This document shows positions 35,693-45,058 of a stretch of 64,000 nt of DNA, one piece after another. The position numbers were made by a program, and so were the translations under genes. Origin of the DNA: Sporosarcina limicola (GTDB lineage: Bacteria; Bacillota; Bacilli; Bacillales_A; Planococcaceae); assembly GCF_014873855.1 (NCBI RefSeq), contig NZ_JADBEL010000009.1:1-64000 (forward strand), in the 5' to 3' direction. The notes beneath the pieces are model-generated. The model was given only the letters and a program-made list of their open reading frames with translations. It searched no databases and had not been told where the DNA came from. The first letter of the stretch is position 1. The number at the start of each line of letters is the position of its first letter.

Positions 35693-37066
35693 TTAGCCTC
35701 TAATAATCAGTTCATTGATATTGGTATAATCCTCTAAGTTAATATTCTGCTTGGTACAGAACTTTTGAATTCTATCACTACTGTTAGATATTATTTTGTT
35801 GTAAGTACCTATTCTTCTCATACCATTATATTTTGAATCAGGATTTCTTCTGCTTTTAACATTTTTTTTTAGATAACCAAACCAAGAATCAATCATGCCA
35901 AGCAATTCTAAATCCCATTGTACATAATCAAAATATTTCACCACATAGGAGTCATTCTTTATATTACCCCAAGCATAATAACTCCAATGATCGGAAGAAT
36001 CATTCTTAAATAAGTCTCTACCAGCACCAATAATAAAAGATTTAAAAACATTATGTTCATTCAATAAGGCCTTTTGATACCCATCCACTTCAATATGTTC
36101 AATCAATATAAAATTATCGTAGTCAGATGTAATTGATTTGATATCAATACTTTGAGCTTGTAAACCTAATGAATTAATGAGTATCCTCCAAAAATATTCT
36201 TTATATGTATTTATGTAACTAATTTCACTACACAATAACAAATTAATATAATCCTTGATAAATCTCGAATCAAGATTCACTATTAAATTTAAAACTATAG
36301 GATAATATTTATAAAAATCGAGAAATATTTCTTTCTTTTCACAAATACTTGATATAAAAGCATCTTTAATAGCATCTTCATTGCAGTGTATAATCGCTTC
36401 CCAAAATTCATAATTTACATCATTTATCAAATTTTTCTTTCCAGCCATTAATTGATTTAAAAAATCAAGAAAAAACTGTTTTATTTCTTGCTTATATACT
36501 ATCTCTATATCCATTAATAAACGAGATATGTCTTTCTTTTTATCAGATATATAGTAGTTATAGGAATCAATTAATTCACTCATCAAATATGCTTTGCCGC
36601 CAAGAACATAAAATTCACTTAAATTATCTCTCAAATAGTTCCAAAATTGCTCGACCGTGGCTGAGGTTATATGCTCATCTTTTGCATGAGCACAACTATT
36701 CCTAATGTCTTTCCAATAATTATATTTATTTATACTTTTTTCTCTGTTTATATACATGAAAATATCATTTAGTTTAACCCCTACTTTATTAATTTCGACA
36801 ATTTCATTAATAAAATTTTCCCACTTGTCATCATCTCTCAATACCTTCAGAACGTTCCTATCCCATTCGTTTCTATTTTCGTAACATTCCGGGTATGCCG
36901 GTGATTTTTGAATTCGTTCTCTTAATGTTTGCTTGAAAGCAAGATATGACATAAGGTAAGCTGAACGATATGCACCTATTTTATAGCAAGCTACTGATTC
37001 TTCCATTAAACTTAGGGCATCTTCTCCCAAACTTTTTCGCGCCCAAACTTCTATTTCCAGTTTCAT
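35693..37066 (-). CDS. HEPN-domain protein, possible RNase
   Basis: 457 aa. The N-terminal 140 residues look like a HEPN domain: LMEESVACYKIGAYRSAYLMSYLAFKQTLRERI, and later the RX4H active-site motif RNSCAH in WKDIRNSCAHAKDEHI (about residue 125). HEPN proteins with this motif are metal-free endoribonucleases in many toxin and antiviral systems. The remaining 300 residues are helical and unassigned and may sense or bind. It reads away from the divergent gene at 37347. RBS AAAGGA precedes the ATG. It lies inside the ssrA island beside an Avs-type gene. Confidence 0.7.
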   Translation of the reverse strand: MKLEIEVWARKSLGEDALSLMEESVACYKIGAYRSAYLMSYLAFKQTLRERIQKSPAYPECYENRNEWDRNVLKVLRDDDKWENFINEIVEINKVGVKLNDIFMYINREKSINKYNYWKDIRNSCAHAKDEHITSATVEQFWNYLRDNLSEFYVLGGKAYLMSELIDSYNYYISDKKKDISRLLMDIEIVYKQEIKQFFLDFLNQLMAGKKNLINDVNYEFWEAIIHCNEDAIKDAFISSICEKKEIFLDFYKYYPIVLNLIVNLDSRFIKDYINLLLCSEISYINTYKEYFWRILINSLGLQAQSIDIKSITSDYDNFILIEHIEVDGYQKALLNEHNVFKSFIIGAGRDLFKNDSSDHWSYYAWGNIKNDSYVVKYFDYVQWDLELLGMIDSWFGYLKKNVKSRRNPDSKYNGMRRIGTYNKIISNSSDRIQKFCTKQNINLEDYTNINELIIRG

Positions 37067-37217
37067 TTAATAGAACATCCTTTCTTTTGGAATTTGGCTT
37101 CTTAATGACTAAATCGATTTGATACATGCTCAACTCTTGTTCTATTGGTAACACGTCACCAGCACCCTTAAAGGAGCTTTCATTGATTATTCCTATCTTC
37201 GTTTTTTGAACCCTCAT
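36981..37217 (-). CDS. small ORF overlapping the HEPN gene start
   Basis: 78-aa frame beginning MRVQKTKIGIINESSFKGAG. The first 50 residues look plausible, but the last 28 overlap the HEPN gene in another frame. It might be a leader gene or the remnant of a longer gene joined by a frameshift. No family is recognised and it may not be translated. Confidence 0.25.
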   Translation of the reverse strand: MRVQKTKIGIINESSFKGAGDVLPIEQELSMYQIDLVIKKPNSKRKDVLLNETGNRSLGAKKFGRRCPKFNGRISSLL

Positions 37218-37346
37218 TATTGGACGAGCGGGCTCTTGATCTCCTGTGTTATAATTCTATTAATTCCCTTTATTAACTTGCAAATCATAATTTCAAAATA
37301 TGAACTCAACTTTCCTATATAGAATATCGTCACAGGAGGAAACCCA

Positions 37347-38162
37347 TTGAAAGATAATAGAATGTTGAATTGCTTGAATCCAGATCTCATGAAAAAGTCT
37401 CTTTCCACAATTTTAAACACAAATACAGATAACATTAATAAATTTATATTCAGTCAACGCTTCCGAGTTAGACAAGAAGATATTCGTTGGGATTACGATA
37501 CCTTGGATTTGAATAGTATTCTCTCCTTCTTTAATGTGACAATTGAAGAGATTGCCTTCGATTCGATAACCGTAAGCCATATCTCCGCCATATTAGATAA
37601 GGAGAGTTTCTTTAAACACGGCATGTTAAGTCTGAAAGCTCTGTTTGCAACGGAAAATACATTCAAATCATTTTTGGCAGAGCACGGGGTGACACTTGAG
37701 GTCAAGAAGGAAAATAATTTATCGATTTATGTACGTGAGAAAAAAATGTCTACTGACTACCTTGATTACCGAGTAGAAAAAGACCAATGCATCAATGGTT
37801 TCATGTTTGGTGATGATCCAGAATACAATCGAAATATATCGAACATTAAGCGTTGTCCTGAAATTGTTAGTCATATAGGACGAGAGCTTTTACGAGATTC
37901 CAAGCTGGAGGATGAATGGATTAAGCGTTCAACGCCTTCTATCATTACCTTAAAAGTCAAAATCAATGAAATCGCCCCTACAACATTCCCTGGGGCGGTT
38001 GTGGATGATACAGGGGGGAGATCGCATTTGATACTGAAAGCATTTGAACGACTATTGTTTCTTAATACGAACTATCCATCTGAAAATCCAATGATTTACC
38101 TAAAAGAGACAGCAGACATAAATGCTGAATGCATTTTTGATATTAGAAAAATAAAGGAATAA
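37347..38162 (+). CDS. unknown 271-aa protein divergent from HEPN gene
   Basis: Start TTG, seven bases after AGGAGG. No signal peptide or membrane segment. The sequence is mixed alpha/beta, with RVRQEDIRWDYDTLDLNSIL, GFMFGDDPEYNRNI and TFPGAVVDDTGGRSHLILKAF. I recognise no family or catalytic motif. It shares a 130-base divergent promoter region with the HEPN gene and lies head-on to the Avs gene. A linked role with the HEPN protein is possible but only inferred from position. Confidence 0.7.
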   Translation: MKDNRMLNCLNPDLMKKSLSTILNTNTDNINKFIFSQRFRVRQEDIRWDYDTLDLNSILSFFNVTIEEIAFDSITVSHISAILDKESFFKHGMLSLKALFATENTFKSFLAEHGVTLEVKKENNLSIYVREKKMSTDYLDYRVEKDQCINGFMFGDDPEYNRNISNIKRCPEIVSHIGRELLRDSKLEDEWIKRSTPSIITLKVKINEIAPTTFPGAVVDDTGGRSHLILKAFERLLFLNTNYPSENPMIYLKETADINAECIFDIRKIKE

Positions 38163-38253
38163 GTTTGATAAAAGAGAATCTCTTCATTCATTACAACTTC
38201 CAAAACCCACTAAAACAAGGGGCGTAGCCTAAACAGGATCGCCCTTCCATATC

Positions 38254-41200
38254 TCAATTATTACTAGTTCCTTCTTTAAAAAATCTTTGTTCATTTAATT
38301 TGCCATTAATGGCTGTAATAGTATAAATAAATTCCAACCATTTTGTAACATTACCTTTGGAATTGTAAATTTGTTTCTCTCCACCTATAAACCATATTAG
38401 TTGCAAATCATTTTTTAATAACCAATTATCTAAGATTGTTGCATTTAATAAAGCAAATGATGGGCCTTTTTCTTGCTCACTCGGATCTAAAAATACCATA
38501 TCATTTGCGGAATTTTTCCACGCACTGAAATTTCCGGAAGTTGGCACTAATTCTAAGTCTTTAATCAATAAGGAATTAGGTAAATAAATCGAAATAGATT
38601 GATCTATTGATTTATCCCTTTCTCCAGTTTCCCATTCATATTCATTAGTTGGTACCAAATGTTCGATATCTAAAATTCGATTATCTTCATCATTACGCCA
38701 TTCATCTAGAAATTCATAATAAGGATGCCACGGATACTCTCTAAGAAAACCTTGATGAGAAGAACTTAAAGGTGAAAAAATAGAAGGATCAAATAATGCT
38801 TGGTTCTTCATCTTTTCCAGTACGTTAGGTACGTTTTCCTTTTTCACAATACAAGCATTAACTCTATACCAGAGTTCCTCTTTGTATTCATTACTCTCAC
38901 TTTTATTAGTCCACTTTCTGAATCCTCTTAATACATACCACTTTTTATTTTCAGCAAGATTTGTTATTTTTAATAATTCTTTGAAATCTGGTAGTCTTGT
39001 TTCATCGAAAACCCATTTCTCAGAGTCATCAGAACTAAAAACCGGAATATAAGTTGACCACCATACTCCTCCAAACTCATCCCATCCAGAATCTTTTGTA
39101 GCTCTTAACCAGATAGTTGGATCAATATCTCGTTTCCTTAGTTGCCAGGGTCCTTCATATGCATCTTCTTCTCCAAAATCACCGGCCCAATATAAATTAT
39201 CTGACATTCTTGCCAGCAGTTCGTAAAATGCTATCCACTGATATTTCTTTCCTATTCTTTCAATGGTCGATGTACCTCGTCCATAGTTACTACTATGCGT
39301 CTGTTCGAAATCTTCAAATAGATCTTTTTTCCACCCCAATTCATAAGCCCTCTTACACACCCATCTTTGCGCCCATTTTCGGCTGAATTTTGCTAGTCGA
39401 TTTGTTACCCCTAATCCGGTTATCCATCTAAACGTTTCTTTATCTTCTTCAGACAGCACATTATTAATTTTCTCTTTTAATGTTTCCCAATTATTACTTG
39501 GAGTATCTATATTTCTTGTCGAAAAAGAAAATTCCCATGGCTCTTCCGCTTCAAATTCTTCTTGTATATCATCTATAATAGTTACAATTCTTTCTTTACT
39601 ATAGGACTCAATTCTCGCATTAATTTCTGCTAGGTATTCTGCTTTTAAATCATCTGGAAGTTTTTCTACGAACTTTAAATGCAACTGATACGCTTTCTCT
39701 GGCTGCTCTTCTGTAAGTTTTGTAGGTGACCAATCATGTATACAAGACATCGTATAATTTCCGAAATCCCCAGAAAGCCCCATGAGTGAACTCATAATCG
39801 AAGAATATTTCTCCCCCACTAAATTTTCTAATTCTGATTTTACAGGGTTCTCAATTGGCCATTCACTTTTATATGGTGGTCTAAATTTCGAAATTTTATC
39901 TTCTTCAATTAAATTTCTATACAAAGCATTTTCCATTACCCCTCTTGCATAATCCCTTAAAAGTAAATGGGGATATGGAGAACCATTTACAAATTGTAAT
40001 TCATATACCGTTTCAGCTATTTGCTTTACAACCGCTATATCTTCATTATTGCAAACTACACCATAAGTCACTGCATACAATCTTTCTTTCAAATAAATAT
40101 CATCAATTGGATCAAACTCCGTTAAAAGATCTACTACAATTGATGGTTCAGTACATAGTATCCTAACCAATGATTTCGTAACCTGATCTCTAACTTTTCT
40201 ATTCGAGGTTGTTGTCATCCACAGAAGAGCATAACTTAACAATCTTATGCGCTCTTTTTCTACTTCAGCTAAATTTGCATCTAATGACCAATTTATTAGT
40301 GTTCTCGTAATGGTTTCTGGCTGATTTTCTTCCTCTTCATAATCACTAATTGCTATATGTGTTGACCAAAAATGATCTCGTTCTGGCATAGTAAAACGCT
40401 TTAAATTTCTGTGCAAAAAATCAGCATTTAACGGATGTCCAGGCTCTGTAGCTAAAGCTAATAGTTTTTCTAATGACTCTTTAAAATATCCATAACCCGT
40501 TATCTTATTTAACAACTTAATTGAACGGTCTGTTATAGAGAGTTTATTACGTAATAACAAAACATCAGTAAACGATTTATCAAAAATGTACTTATATTTA
40601 GAATCCTCTTTTGAAATAAAATCAATAAATTCTCTATTAAGCTTTTCAGGAAAAGCTACGCCCAGTGCCTCTATCAATCCTGAGTACCTATAGCAATCTT
40701 TTATTAATCGTCCAATTATTCCATCCTCTTCAAATTCAGATTCTACATTTTCAATATCCAAATTGTTCATTAAACTTTCTACTATAAAGTAGTCACTGAA
40801 CCTCTCATAAGTGAACCTAACTACTTCTTTTGAAACACCATTGTTATCAGTAATAATATCCAAAGCCAGTAGTCCTTCTGATGTCAATAATGTTATTAAA
40901 TCATCATTGAAATAAGGCTTAGGATCAATACTTTTCATCATTTCCCAGGCTTCATTAATTTCTATACCAAACATATTATTCGGATACATTTGCTTTACAA
41001 TCGCTTCCACTACTTTAGATACTACCTTTTGCCCACTAAAGTAACCCTTTTTCACTCTAATTATTTCTTCAATACTTTCTAAATAAAAATCGAAGATAGC
41101 TGTCTGCCCTTCTAAACCTTTCGGAAAAGAAGAAAGGTTTTTAGTTTTTATAGCCTTGCAACATGTTTTTAAAAATAGTGGATTACTAAACTCTGGAGAA

Positions 41201-42735
41201 AAAATCGGCATTGAAGGCTTATCTATTCCCTGCTGTGCTAAATATTTCATAGCAGCACGATGTTCGTAACCTCTAAATCCTTCATGTGGAATTTTAATTA
41301 TATGTTCAGATATTGAATTAGGTAATATTGCTTCCTCATAAGTTTCTCTACAACTTAATAATAATGATATATGCGGATATTTTTTTAATTCCATTGCAAA
41401 TGTTGTTAAATGATTTATCCAATCGAGTCTATAATTCCCTTCGTTTAAGGCATCCACTATTATTAATGTTCGAGTACCTTTTGCTTCCCCAGCTGCGTCT
41501 AAAGCACCCAACAATTGTTTGTAAGATACTGTCTTCAAGTCTAGTTCTTCTGCTAAAAAGTTTAATGGATTTCCTCCTGAATACTTCTGACCTAATAAAA
41601 ATACAGTAGGTAAATTTTCATCTAAGCGTTTTAAAGCTATATCACATAATAAATGAGATTTCCCTATACCTGCCTCCCCTAAAATAACTGCACTCTTTGA
41701 TTCATATGCTTGTACATTTATGCTAAAAACAAACGAATTAATATCGGTTATTTCATCTAATATTTTTCTAAACTTACTTCTAATTTCTTTCCATTCATCA
41801 TTACTTGCAATATTATCCCAACAAAAATCGTTAAATTCTGTTGCTACTTGTTCAAGAAGTTCTATTTCAATTCTAGCTATTTCAAATTGATTAGAAACAT
41901 ATTGTTCATCTAAAGCTACAGAATATATTTTTCTGAAACTCATGAATCTCCCTTTAAATTCGTTCCACTTTACCCCTTTATCTATAACTGTCCTTTTATA
42001 TCGATCTAATTCATTGATTTGGTTTAATAAACTATTCAAAGTCTTCGTTTGCTTATTAATGTCTGAGTGCCATTGCTGAGAGAGTCCTAATCCATCAATC
42101 TTTTTTGATATAGGCAAATCTACATGATATTCATCCGAAAATCTTTCCCCTATAGCAACCCTAGATTTATTGGTAATATTTTCAAAAACTTCTTCACTCA
42201 GCATAGGCTCATTAAACCAATAAAATGCTTTTCCGATATAATTCGTTTCTTCTGTTTGTAGCATCATGTTCAACTCGTGGCGTCCCCAATAAATAAACTC
42301 CACATTCATATTTTTCGACTGAGCTAATTCAGTCCACTCTTTAACGTACTGCTGCCATTTATCCAGTGAGGAAGTAACAGGCTTTCCATTAGGACCATTT
42401 TTTCTACTGTCGTTAAAATCTCTAGGTACACAAATATAATACTTCGTTAAATTAGGGTGTTTTGTTAATGCGGTTATAACGGAACCATTTATTTGGTTCC
42501 ATTCATTGTTCTCAAGTCTCTCTGTGAAATACTTAGCCTGCCAAGCATGCTCTGTATCATCTTTTAATTTCCAAAAACATTCAACCCCAGCATCTCCACC
42601 GGCCCCATCTTTTCTTATAAAACCATGACCATTCTGAGGTTTGTTCAGATGTGCCAATTGACAAATTAATTCTTCAAAACCACCGTCTTTACTACCATCA
42701 AAAGTTCTAATTCTCAAAAAATCAAAATCTATCAT
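38254..42735 (-). CDS. avs: Avs-family antiviral STAND ATPase with Mrr-like nuclease domain
   Basis: About 1,493 aa. The N-terminal 130 residues resemble an Mrr-like PD-(D/E)xK nuclease: FEELICQLAHL, then RKDGAGGDAGVECFW with the acidic pair and AWQAKYF. The STAND ATPase core has Walker A LGEAGIGKSHLL (about residues 345-356) and Walker B TLIIVDALNEG (about 423). The last 800 residues are helical repeats, the sensor that in Avs proteins binds conserved phage terminase or portal proteins. Start ATG 42735 (MIDFDF) follows GGTGAGG; an earlier ATG at 42756 is less likely. All visible motifs are intact. Which Avs type it is cannot be settled by eye. Confidence 0.85.
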   Translation of the reverse strand: MIDFDFLRIRTFDGSKDGGFEELICQLAHLNKPQNGHGFIRKDGAGGDAGVECFWKLKDDTEHAWQAKYFTERLENNEWNQINGSVITALTKHPNLTKYYICVPRDFNDSRKNGPNGKPVTSSLDKWQQYVKEWTELAQSKNMNVEFIYWGRHELNMMLQTEETNYIGKAFYWFNEPMLSEEVFENITNKSRVAIGERFSDEYHVDLPISKKIDGLGLSQQWHSDINKQTKTLNSLLNQINELDRYKRTVIDKGVKWNEFKGRFMSFRKIYSVALDEQYVSNQFEIARIEIELLEQVATEFNDFCWDNIASNDEWKEIRSKFRKILDEITDINSFVFSINVQAYESKSAVILGEAGIGKSHLLCDIALKRLDENLPTVFLLGQKYSGGNPLNFLAEELDLKTVSYKQLLGALDAAGEAKGTRTLIIVDALNEGNYRLDWINHLTTFAMELKKYPHISLLLSCRETYEEAILPNSISEHIIKIPHEGFRGYEHRAAMKYLAQQGIDKPSMPIFSPEFSNPLFLKTCCKAIKTKNLSSFPKGLEGQTAIFDFYLESIEEIIRVKKGYFSGQKVVSKVVEAIVKQMYPNNMFGIEINEAWEMMKSIDPKPYFNDDLITLLTSEGLLALDIITDNNGVSKEVVRFTYERFSDYFIVESLMNNLDIENVESEFEEDGIIGRLIKDCYRYSGLIEALGVAFPEKLNREFIDFISKEDSKYKYIFDKSFTDVLLLRNKLSITDRSIKLLNKITGYGYFKESLEKLLALATEPGHPLNADFLHRNLKRFTMPERDHFWSTHIAISDYEEEENQPETITRTLINWSLDANLAEVEKERIRLLSYALLWMTTTSNRKVRDQVTKSLVRILCTEPSIVVDLLTEFDPIDDIYLKERLYAVTYGVVCNNEDIAVVKQIAETVYELQFVNGSPYPHLLLRDYARGVMENALYRNLIEEDKISKFRPPYKSEWPIENPVKSELENLVGEKYSSIMSSLMGLSGDFGNYTMSCIHDWSPTKLTEEQPEKAYQLHLKFVEKLPDDLKAEYLAEINARIESYSKERIVTIIDDIQEEFEAEEPWEFSFSTRNIDTPSNNWETLKEKINNVLSEEDKETFRWITGLGVTNRLAKFSRKWAQRWVCKRAYELGWKKDLFEDFEQTHSSNYGRGTSTIERIGKKYQWIAFYELLARMSDNLYWAGDFGEEDAYEGPWQLRKRDIDPTIWLRATKDSGWDEFGGVWWSTYIPVFSSDDSEKWVFDETRLPDFKELLKITNLAENKKWYVLRGFRKWTNKSESNEYKEELWYRVNACIVKKENVPNVLEKMKNQALFDPSIFSPLSSSHQGFLREYPWHPYYEFLDEWRNDEDNRILDIEHLVPTNEYEWETGERDKSIDQSISIYLPNSLLIKDLELVPTSGNFSAWKNSANDMVFLDPSEQEKGPSFALLNATILDNWLLKNDLQLIWFIGGEKQIYNSKGNVTKWLEFIYTITAINGKLNEQRFFKEGTSNN

Positions 42736-42756
42736 TTCAATCAACCTCACCATCAT

Positions 42757-43147
42757 CTTTAGATAAGAAATACAACGAACCGTCTTTTTCTAATTATAAC
42801 TTGAAACAATGATTTTATCTTTATATTCTTAAAATTCAACAGCTCACCGCTATCATATGTATATAAATATTTATCTTTTTATTTTTATATCTCATCCGTT
42901 TACTATTCATTCAATCCTTACTTCTCATTATACTACCTACCAACAAATCCCCTAACTATTCATATCAGAAAGAAAGACAAAGAACAGGGCAGTTACTATC
43001 CACTCTGTTCTTTGTCTTTTGGATTATCACTGAATCCAGAAGACCCATATTTGCATTGACTTTTTCTAGGACATACTGAACCTTAGACAAATCGCATTTA
43101 TCGCTAACCTTTTGTGCATCGGAAATCACATTCTCCCTTCAATGGGC
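42757..43147. other. non-coding stretch
   Basis: AT-rich DNA between the Avs gene and the integrase remnant. A hairpin, AAAGACAAAGAACAG with CTGTTCTTTGTCTTT, lies at 42972-43020 and could be a terminator for the Avs region or the integrase. Otherwise nothing is seen. Confidence 0.5.
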
Positions 43148-43991
43148 GCTTATAAAATTGAAAAGATCCATGTAGATATATGTCAGAAGCATGTAGATGA
43201 ATAGGCTACTAAGTTAAAGAGGTTCCGCATGGTAAAGGCGTATGCAGCGAAGGTGTTAGACTTTGCGATTAAACGTGGCTATATACAAACAAATCCTTTT
43301 GCACATGTAGATATGCCCACCGCTTCTTTTAGAAAGACTAATGCAACGGATGAAGATGAAGCGGAGAATTTCTATACTCGTGAGCAGCTTATTGAGTTCC
43401 TAACATGCTTAGAACAAGAAAGTAACTACAAAGCATATGCCCTATTTCGATTACTAGCTTTCAGTGGTATGCGCAAAGGTGAAGCACTAGCCCTTACATG
43501 GAATGACTTAAACTTCACCACAAAAGAGCTACGCATTAATAAAGCACTTTCACGTGGCAAGGATAACAAGCTATATATAAAATCTACGAAAACGGGTACT
43601 GCTCGTACAATCAACATGGATGACAAAACAATGGCTATTTTAAAAGTATGGAAGAAAAAGCAGAAGCAAGATTATTTCAAACTCGGCTTTAATACGTTGC
43701 AGCCGAAACAACTTATTTTTAGCAATGAGCACAACGAATACATGCAGCCTACCAAAACTCGTAAGTGGATTGTGCATATCCAGGACAAATAACGAGCTAG
43801 GCACAATTACAACACATGGTTTACGCCATACACATTGTTCATTGTTATTTGAAGCAGGTGCTAGTTTAAAGCAAGTGCAAGATCGATTAGGACATACCGA
43901 TGCACAAACAACGCTGAATATCTACACACATGTCACACAGAAGGCAAAAGAGGAAGCAATACTGAAGTTCGCTAACTATATTGAGATGTAG
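43148..43991 (+). pseudogene. int: tyrosine integrase of the ssrA island, disrupted
   Basis: The frame shows IEKIHVDICQKHVDE, TAG (probably a Trp codon before), ATKLKRFRMVKAYAAK and the catalytic domain: SGMRKGEALALTW (first Arg), then after a frameshift near 43780 THGLRHTHCSLL (His-x-x-Arg), LGHTDAQTTLNIYTHV (His and the nucleophile Tyr). The N-terminal arm-binding domain (about 120 residues) is missing. Intact relatives are about 380 aa. It lies directly before the ssrA 3'-end copy, as expected for an ssrA-targeting island integrase. With three lesions the island cannot move on its own. Confidence 0.88.
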
Positions 43992-43998
43992 ATTTAGT

Positions 43999-44028
43999 GA
44001 CTACGTTTTGACTACGCTTTTGACTACG
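43999..44028 (+). repeat. GACTACG arm-site repeats, right
   Basis: Three copies of GACTACG spaced 11-12 bases lie immediately after the integrase stop and before the ssrA 3'-end copy. They match the pair at 35344-35362 and are likely integrase arm sites. Confidence 0.55.
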
Positions 44029-44129
44029 TTCGATTGATATTCAATGACATCGTATGAAACAAGGCAAAAGAAAAAACCCTTGATATACAAGGGTTCTGAC
44101 GTTGTTTGAAACCATATGATTTCTCGATA

Positions 44130-44286
44130 TGGAAGCGGTGGGAGTCGAACCCACGTCCAAAGGCCCTAACACTTAAGCGTCTACGCGTGTAGATTGTCTA
44201 TTGGGTTTCGCGCATCAGTATGCCGGCAATCAGGGCGTCCTGCGCGCTATTCTGTGAATCTCTTCCGGCTGCCTCAGAAGGCAACA
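44130..44286 (-). pseudogene. ssrA: partial ssrA (3' 157 bases), attachment-site copy
   Basis: Matches the last 157 bases of the intact ssrA with two differences, including the TWC stem-loop and acceptor 3' strand, and stops abruptly at 44286. The similarity continues past the gene into the terminator (AAACCCTTGATAT, 44073-44096). No tag reading frame or 5' acceptor strand is present, so it gives no working tmRNA. It marks an integration event at the ssrA 3' end. Confidence 0.93.
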
Positions 44287-44337
44287 TATATCACAGTTGA
44301 TATTTAAATAAAAAGCCGTAGCTTTAGAAGCCACAGC

Positions 44338-44553
44338 TTAGACTGTTTTTAAGATTTGTTCTGCAACCCAAGATAATCCTTTGTGGGCTAGAAATGGGTT
44401 ATCTAAGTTTAAAGTTTCTAAATTAGTTATAGCTAGTGATTCAGCTACCTCTTGATCGATTTCATAATTCGATAAGCGAAGTAATGACGTAGTTAATTCT
44501 TCAACCAAAATAGCGTTAACACTACTGTTGTCCATGACTAATGTACTCGACAT
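44338..44553 (-). CDS. unknown small protein downstream of DUF3990-like fragment
   Basis: 71 aa starting MSSTLVMDNSSVNAILVEEL, helical and leucine-rich, with no recognised domain. It overlaps the upstream DUF3990-like fragment by 32 bases and may be its partner, in the way DUF3791-type small proteins accompany DUF3990 proteins, but I see no motif that proves this. Confidence 0.4.
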   Translation of the reverse strand: MSSTLVMDNSSVNAILVEELTTSLLRLSNYEIDQEVAESLAITNLETLNLDNPFLAHKGLSWVAEQILKTV

Positions 44554-44851
44554 GTTTAACCACTCCTTCTTTTACGTAATGTACAGCCTTCATAACAAGC
44601 TTATCACAAATGGTTTGATTGTGCACAGATACTTGACGAGTTGATGTTGTATTTTTTGTGATTTCGTTTATAAAAAACTCTTCTGTTATAGCTTTCCTTT
44701 TAATTTGAGGAACAAGAATATTAGGATTACTATCACTCATTACACCGTATATCAAATCATAATCATGCATTTTCGTTTGTGGATTTAGACGATTTTTTAA
44801 TATGAAGCGAGCGAAATCTTCTGAATAACTTAACAGGCGGGAGCCAGTCAC
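44522..44851 (-). pseudogene. C-terminal part of DUF3990-like protein
   Basis: The frame reads FARFILKNRLNPQ, MHDYDLIYGVMSDSN, QIKRKAITEEFFINEI and STRQVSVHNQTICDKL. This resembles the second half of DUF3990 proteins (a putative ADP-ribosyltransferase-like fold; pattern WLDFIxxNR...YDIVxGPVADD...QxxxHT). The N-terminal half with the nucleotide site is missing; the frame breaks at a palindromic repeat (44836-44901). Probably a dead cargo gene of a second small insertion at ssrA. Confidence 0.5.
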
Positions 44852-44914
44852 TGCTACAATTCACGGAAGGACGCGAATGGTTTCAGTGAACTGGCACCCG
44901 CGAGTGTGGGAACA
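44836..44914. repeat. palindromic repeat related to 34517-34573
   Basis: GCGGGAGCCAGTCACTG pairs with CAGTGAACTGGCACCCGC, with one mismatch and one bulged base. The right arm plus GAGTGTGGGAA recurs at 34552-34573. It truncates the DUF3990-like frame. Confidence 0.6.
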
Positions 44915-45000
44915 CAGAGATACTGCTACTGAAATTCGCCAACAATATCAAGATATAGATAAATGACTACGTTCGTTTGATATTCAATGAAATCCAATAA

Positions 45001-45027
45001 AAAAAACCCTTGATATCAAGGGTTTTT
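45001..45027 (-). terminator. ssrA terminator
   Basis: AAAAAACCCTTGATATCAAGGGTTTTTT is a perfect palindrome with A and T tracts, 32 bases past the ssrA 3' end. Confidence 0.85.
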
Positions 45028-45058
45028 TCGTTGTTTGAAACCATACGATTTCTCGATA

